Part shown: in pieces, positions 60,662 through 64,000 of the stretch
Layout: each line of letters starts with the position of its first letter
Numbering within the stretch: the first letter of the stretch is position 1
Assembly (NCBI GenBank): GCA_916613615.1
Contig: OU744724.1
Location: 22,926,171 to 22,990,170 of the forward strand
DNA length: 64,000 nucleotides
Source: Steromphala cineraria
Taxonomy: Eukaryota > Mollusca > Gastropoda > Trochida > Trochidae
Direction of reading: 5' to 3'
The notes under the pieces: model-generated
Told to the model about the DNA's origin: nothing
Databases searched by the model: none
Seen by the model: only the letters and a program-made list of their open reading frames with translations
Position numbers and translations under genes: made by a program

Positions 60662-62559
60662 CAGTTATACATGTATGTGAGTCTAGCGTGTGACAGGAAA
60701 TGCAACCACAGTAGTGCATGAATCTTGTCTCACTTTATTTTATTAAGAAATGATTCGAATTTAGACAAATTTTTATATTTGTGACATTGTTCTTCGATAT
60801 GTTTTTGCAAGACTGATGAGGAAATGGGTTCTGTGCCAGATTTATTCTATGAGAAGTTATCGTATTGTCTGACAATGGGGACAGACTCAGAAAGAACATC
60901 AACGCTAAACGATAAAAATGATCTATCCAAAATGTCCATTGTTCCGTCACCTAATTCTTCTGAAATAACGCACCAAGCATCTGTTGGAAGTGATGAACAA
61001 CTCTGACGAGCAGGTTTAATGACAAAGCGAATCCTTAAAGTAACAATAAACCCCAATCCATGTCATTGCAAAGAGCCATAACCGGTCTTTTCTAGTCAAT
61101 TCGAAAATGAAATGAATTGAAATGAAAGGGAACCTTCAGGACAATACAATTCGTTATCAAGATGGCCACTTAGTTTCCGCAAAAGAATGTTAGTCTTAAA
61201 TTATAGACACAAACAAGCTGTAATTTTAAAGATTTATATTAATGTGTTTTTTTACAGAGGAAGATATTCTAACCATGGCTGGTACCTTTCTTCGACAAAA
61301 TGAATTGACATATTGTCAATTGATTAAAAGATTTGCTTTCTAAAAGGTCAAGTCTTCAATATAATACACATCACTTAACCTAACACCTTTTGCTGATAAA
61401 CATCGAAAATATACTCTTAAATAAATTCAAGATAAGAATAATGTTGCTCGCCTAAGTTACATCATCCAAATGCTTGTCATACATTTGATATAAGTAAAAG
61501 ATATCACAGACGCTCATCAAGCATAGATAAGTAAATTTTGCTATAATGTCAATCCAATATTGCACATATCTTTGCTATTTATTGAAGAGTATTTTAGTTA
61601 CTTTATTTCTAAGATTTGAACGACAACACCACCAAAGACGAAGAAACAAGATATTTAGTTATTACAATTAATCATCTTTCATAGCGTATGATTCAAAGGT
61701 TTGTTATTAAGAAATGTTCAGCTTAAGGCATCCCAATGAACTGTTTGAGTGACGTTCCAGAAGTTGTCTGAATAAGGAAGTCAATTCAAAATTCTATTGA
61801 TGAACAACTTATGTTCGCAGTAGTGACGTGTCGGTTTAGATTGTTACACTTTATGCTTTATACTGAAATGTCACTACTTTGAAAATAAATATGTAATAAT
61901 ATTTCAAGAATACTAGTTCAACCTTTTCATGGATTGTTGTTAGTTTTTATAATCTATTATTTGTTTTCATAAAAATGTGAAAACAAATATCAATATATTA
62001 AATATCTATTTTTGGAAATGATAGATAAATCACAAGTCCCTTGCTGGTTTTCGATTATTTAAATTTCAACAATGTAACAGATAGGCTTGGAAGTTGTAAC
62101 ACTTGCAATTGATTAAAAACTTCCAACCTGTTAGGTGTTGGCCTTGTGTTGGAAAGGGCATGACATTGGTAAAATATAAAGTGAAATGGCAAAATGTTTG
62201 TCTCAGCATTCCTGACCCATCATCAAAAACTAATTTCCCAAAATTTTTACACTTACATGTTTAAAATATAAACATATTTTCTTTGCATTTTCTGAACGCA
62301 TTATAAAGTGTTTTAAATTAATGGCAATATATATCACTAAATTGCAAATCTTATATAATCACGAACAATAAATAGAATTCAAAATCAAATTTGATCTCAT
62401 TATGGTTGTAGTTTTGTTCTTACAAATCCAACAGGCAATTGACAGGACACTTTCTGTCAAATGGTTTCATGATCTTATCCAATTTATTCTTTAGAAACGT
62501 TTGGAAACCATTAGTGGTAAAGTCCAACTGTACCACGAACTACAATTTGTAAAAACATC
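60662..62559. other. No gene seen
   Basis: AT-rich. The 60824-61006 frame is unrecognised. It includes the partner of the 57.07-kb block. Confidence 0.5.
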
Positions 62560-63020
62560 GAAAACAGATAAAATAACATTTTTGTTTCAATTGTGTAAGT
62601 TTACTCAGAAAGCTACATTTGATTTCAGCGTTTAAAAAGATAAAACTTCATGTATTGCTCAGACGCTTTAACTGTACTCTAGCATGATCATTTCCATCCG
62701 CTGTAAATTACACTACATGTGAGGCATCCTATCAAATCTCTGGAGTATATTCCTGAAATGTTATTCTTATTGGTTGAAAGAGTAGTAAAGAATTAAGAAC
62801 TTAAAACCATTTCTCCTAGAGAACGTAATAAGGTTTCCCACGTTAACGTTTTTACATAGCACTTCAATTTAAAAAGAGTTTAATCTTAACATCATTTTTT
62901 TTATCAAGAACATCAAAGAAAAGTTTTATAAAGGTTCAAAAACATTGCATCATTATTTCAAGTTTTGCTTCAATATGACATGCTGATTTACGACCTACAT
63001 CTTCTGGATTTTATGTTGCC
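62560..63020. repeat. Second diverged copy of repeat S
   Basis: Shares 'actcagaaagc', 'tgtattgctcagacgc' and 'aaatctctggagtatat' with the S copies at 18.4, 39.6 and 58.9 kb. Weaker than the copy at 58.9 kb. Confidence 0.55.
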
Positions 63021-64000
63021 TTTTGTTATGAGTTAAAAAACAGACTTTCGAGAAGCAATGCAATATTGTTTTATAGCTGACCAGCAAATAGAATTGTTTT
63101 GCGGAAGAAGTTGTTCTTTATTTGAAATCCATTGCTGTGAAATAGCATAAAAGTCTGTGAGTAATGTTTTCTCCTGCATCCAGTAAGAACCTACTTTTTA
63201 ATCAGGTGGAGATAAATACTTGTTTAAAGGTAAGAACAAAAATCCCTTTATAATCATGATCCTGTTAGTCAACAGAAATTATCGGTTGAAAAATACTGAT
63301 GATATGTAAATTAATCTGCACTAAAGAATTAAAATCTTAAATCTTTCATATTTAATGAACACACTGGAACTGAAATGTACATGCAAGTGAGGCACTTGAC
63401 TGAAGAATAGAAAAAAGGTATTTATCTAAGCCTGATCAAACGATGTAGATATATATGCCGTCAATACAAGAAATTATTCCATGAAACACAGAACGAATGT
63501 GAGAGAGAAAGAGAAATTGAGAATACTTTGAGCAAAAAAAATCTTTTTTTTTAACATTATAACGAGTCTTGACAAAACGAGTTTAATTTGTTCTCTTACA
63601 ATTGGATGCCATCTTATCTGCAATAATATCTGGTCTTACAGACTAAAATCGCTTCCTGGCAGATTTCTTAAGTACGTCAATGTCACAGTGGGTGATTTTA
63701 CTTGAACTAGAATAATGAGTTTGGAACACATTACATGTATCCATGTACTAATTCCTTTAAAGTTTCACATTTGATGAAAAACTATAATTTGTTTTAATAC
63801 TTATGACTTGTCTTACTAGTAGAGCTTTTGGAACATGCAAAATTAACTTAAAGGTTGAAGGTCCAGAACCCGCAATGAACTCATGTTTTAATATCTTTTT
63901 TTTACACTGATACTGTGATCTGCATTAAACGAATGCCTATAAGGGTCGTACTCAATTACAACATTTAAAAAACCCATTTAATAAAAACTTTTAAAAATGT
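63021..64000. other. No feature seen at right edge
   Basis: AT-rich DNA without a recognised exon, repeat or terminal structure. Confidence 0.5.

Noticed and set aside
1..64000. Search for tRNA, rRNA, CRISPR, riboswitch or bacterial-type operon signals
   Set aside because: None recognised. Direct repeats present are minisatellite, microsatellite or transposon cores, without the spacer pattern of CRISPR arrays.

Overview
The window looks like AT-rich nuclear DNA of a marine invertebrate, most likely a bivalve mollusc. Three observations point there: a vertebrate-like split gene with GT-AG introns, a dense load of short foldback elements and LINEs, and several elements built from a (GTCC)n tract plus ~145-155 bp core repeats, as described for bivalve 'pearl' elements. 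The species cannot be named from the sequence. I see no rRNA, tRNA, CRISPR or prokaryotic operon signal, and almost all short open frames here are chance frames in AT-rich DNA.

Layout. Positions 1-1,460 are flanking DNA ending in a ~47-bp-period minisatellite. About 1,396-23,015 (unit A) and 23,016-44,332 (unit B) are two head-to-tail copies of one ~21.5 kb segment. Each carries the last seven coding exons of a GT31-family glycosyltransferase that I recognise as B3GALNT2. The copy in A (exons 4,427-9,849) is intact through its stop codon. The copy in B (25,733-29,604) carries a 2-bp insertion in exon 5, giving a premature stop in exon 6. B also has no recognisable 5' exons, so I call it a pseudogene. 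The 5' exons of A should lie left of the window. Behind the terminal exon of each copy are decayed tandem relics of that same exon.

The copies diverged afterwards by mobile-element insertions that leave clear empty sites in the partner. A gained a pearl-like element in an intron, a 121-bp TTAA foldback and a truncated LINE. B gained about 1.2 kb that includes an 800-bp inverted-repeat element with a 9-bp target duplication. The rest of each unit is mostly an old, uncharacterised dispersed repeat present four times per unit.

Positions 44,248-48,110 hold a foldback element, a TTAA element, a decayed antisense LINE and a 261-bp-arm inverted repeat. A full-length L1-like LINE fills 48,230-54,511, with ORF1, ORF2, a poly(A) tail and a 14-bp target-site duplication, but it has at least three disabling lesions. 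A second pearl-like element follows (~54,706-56,612), interrupted by a 193-bp foldback with perfect 61-bp arms. From 56.6 kb to the end I see no genes, only diverged repeats and a nested pair of TTAA elements.

I found no multi-gene functional system. The most informative content is the recent tandem duplication with its readable breakpoints, the decaying gene copy and the filled/empty transposon sites.
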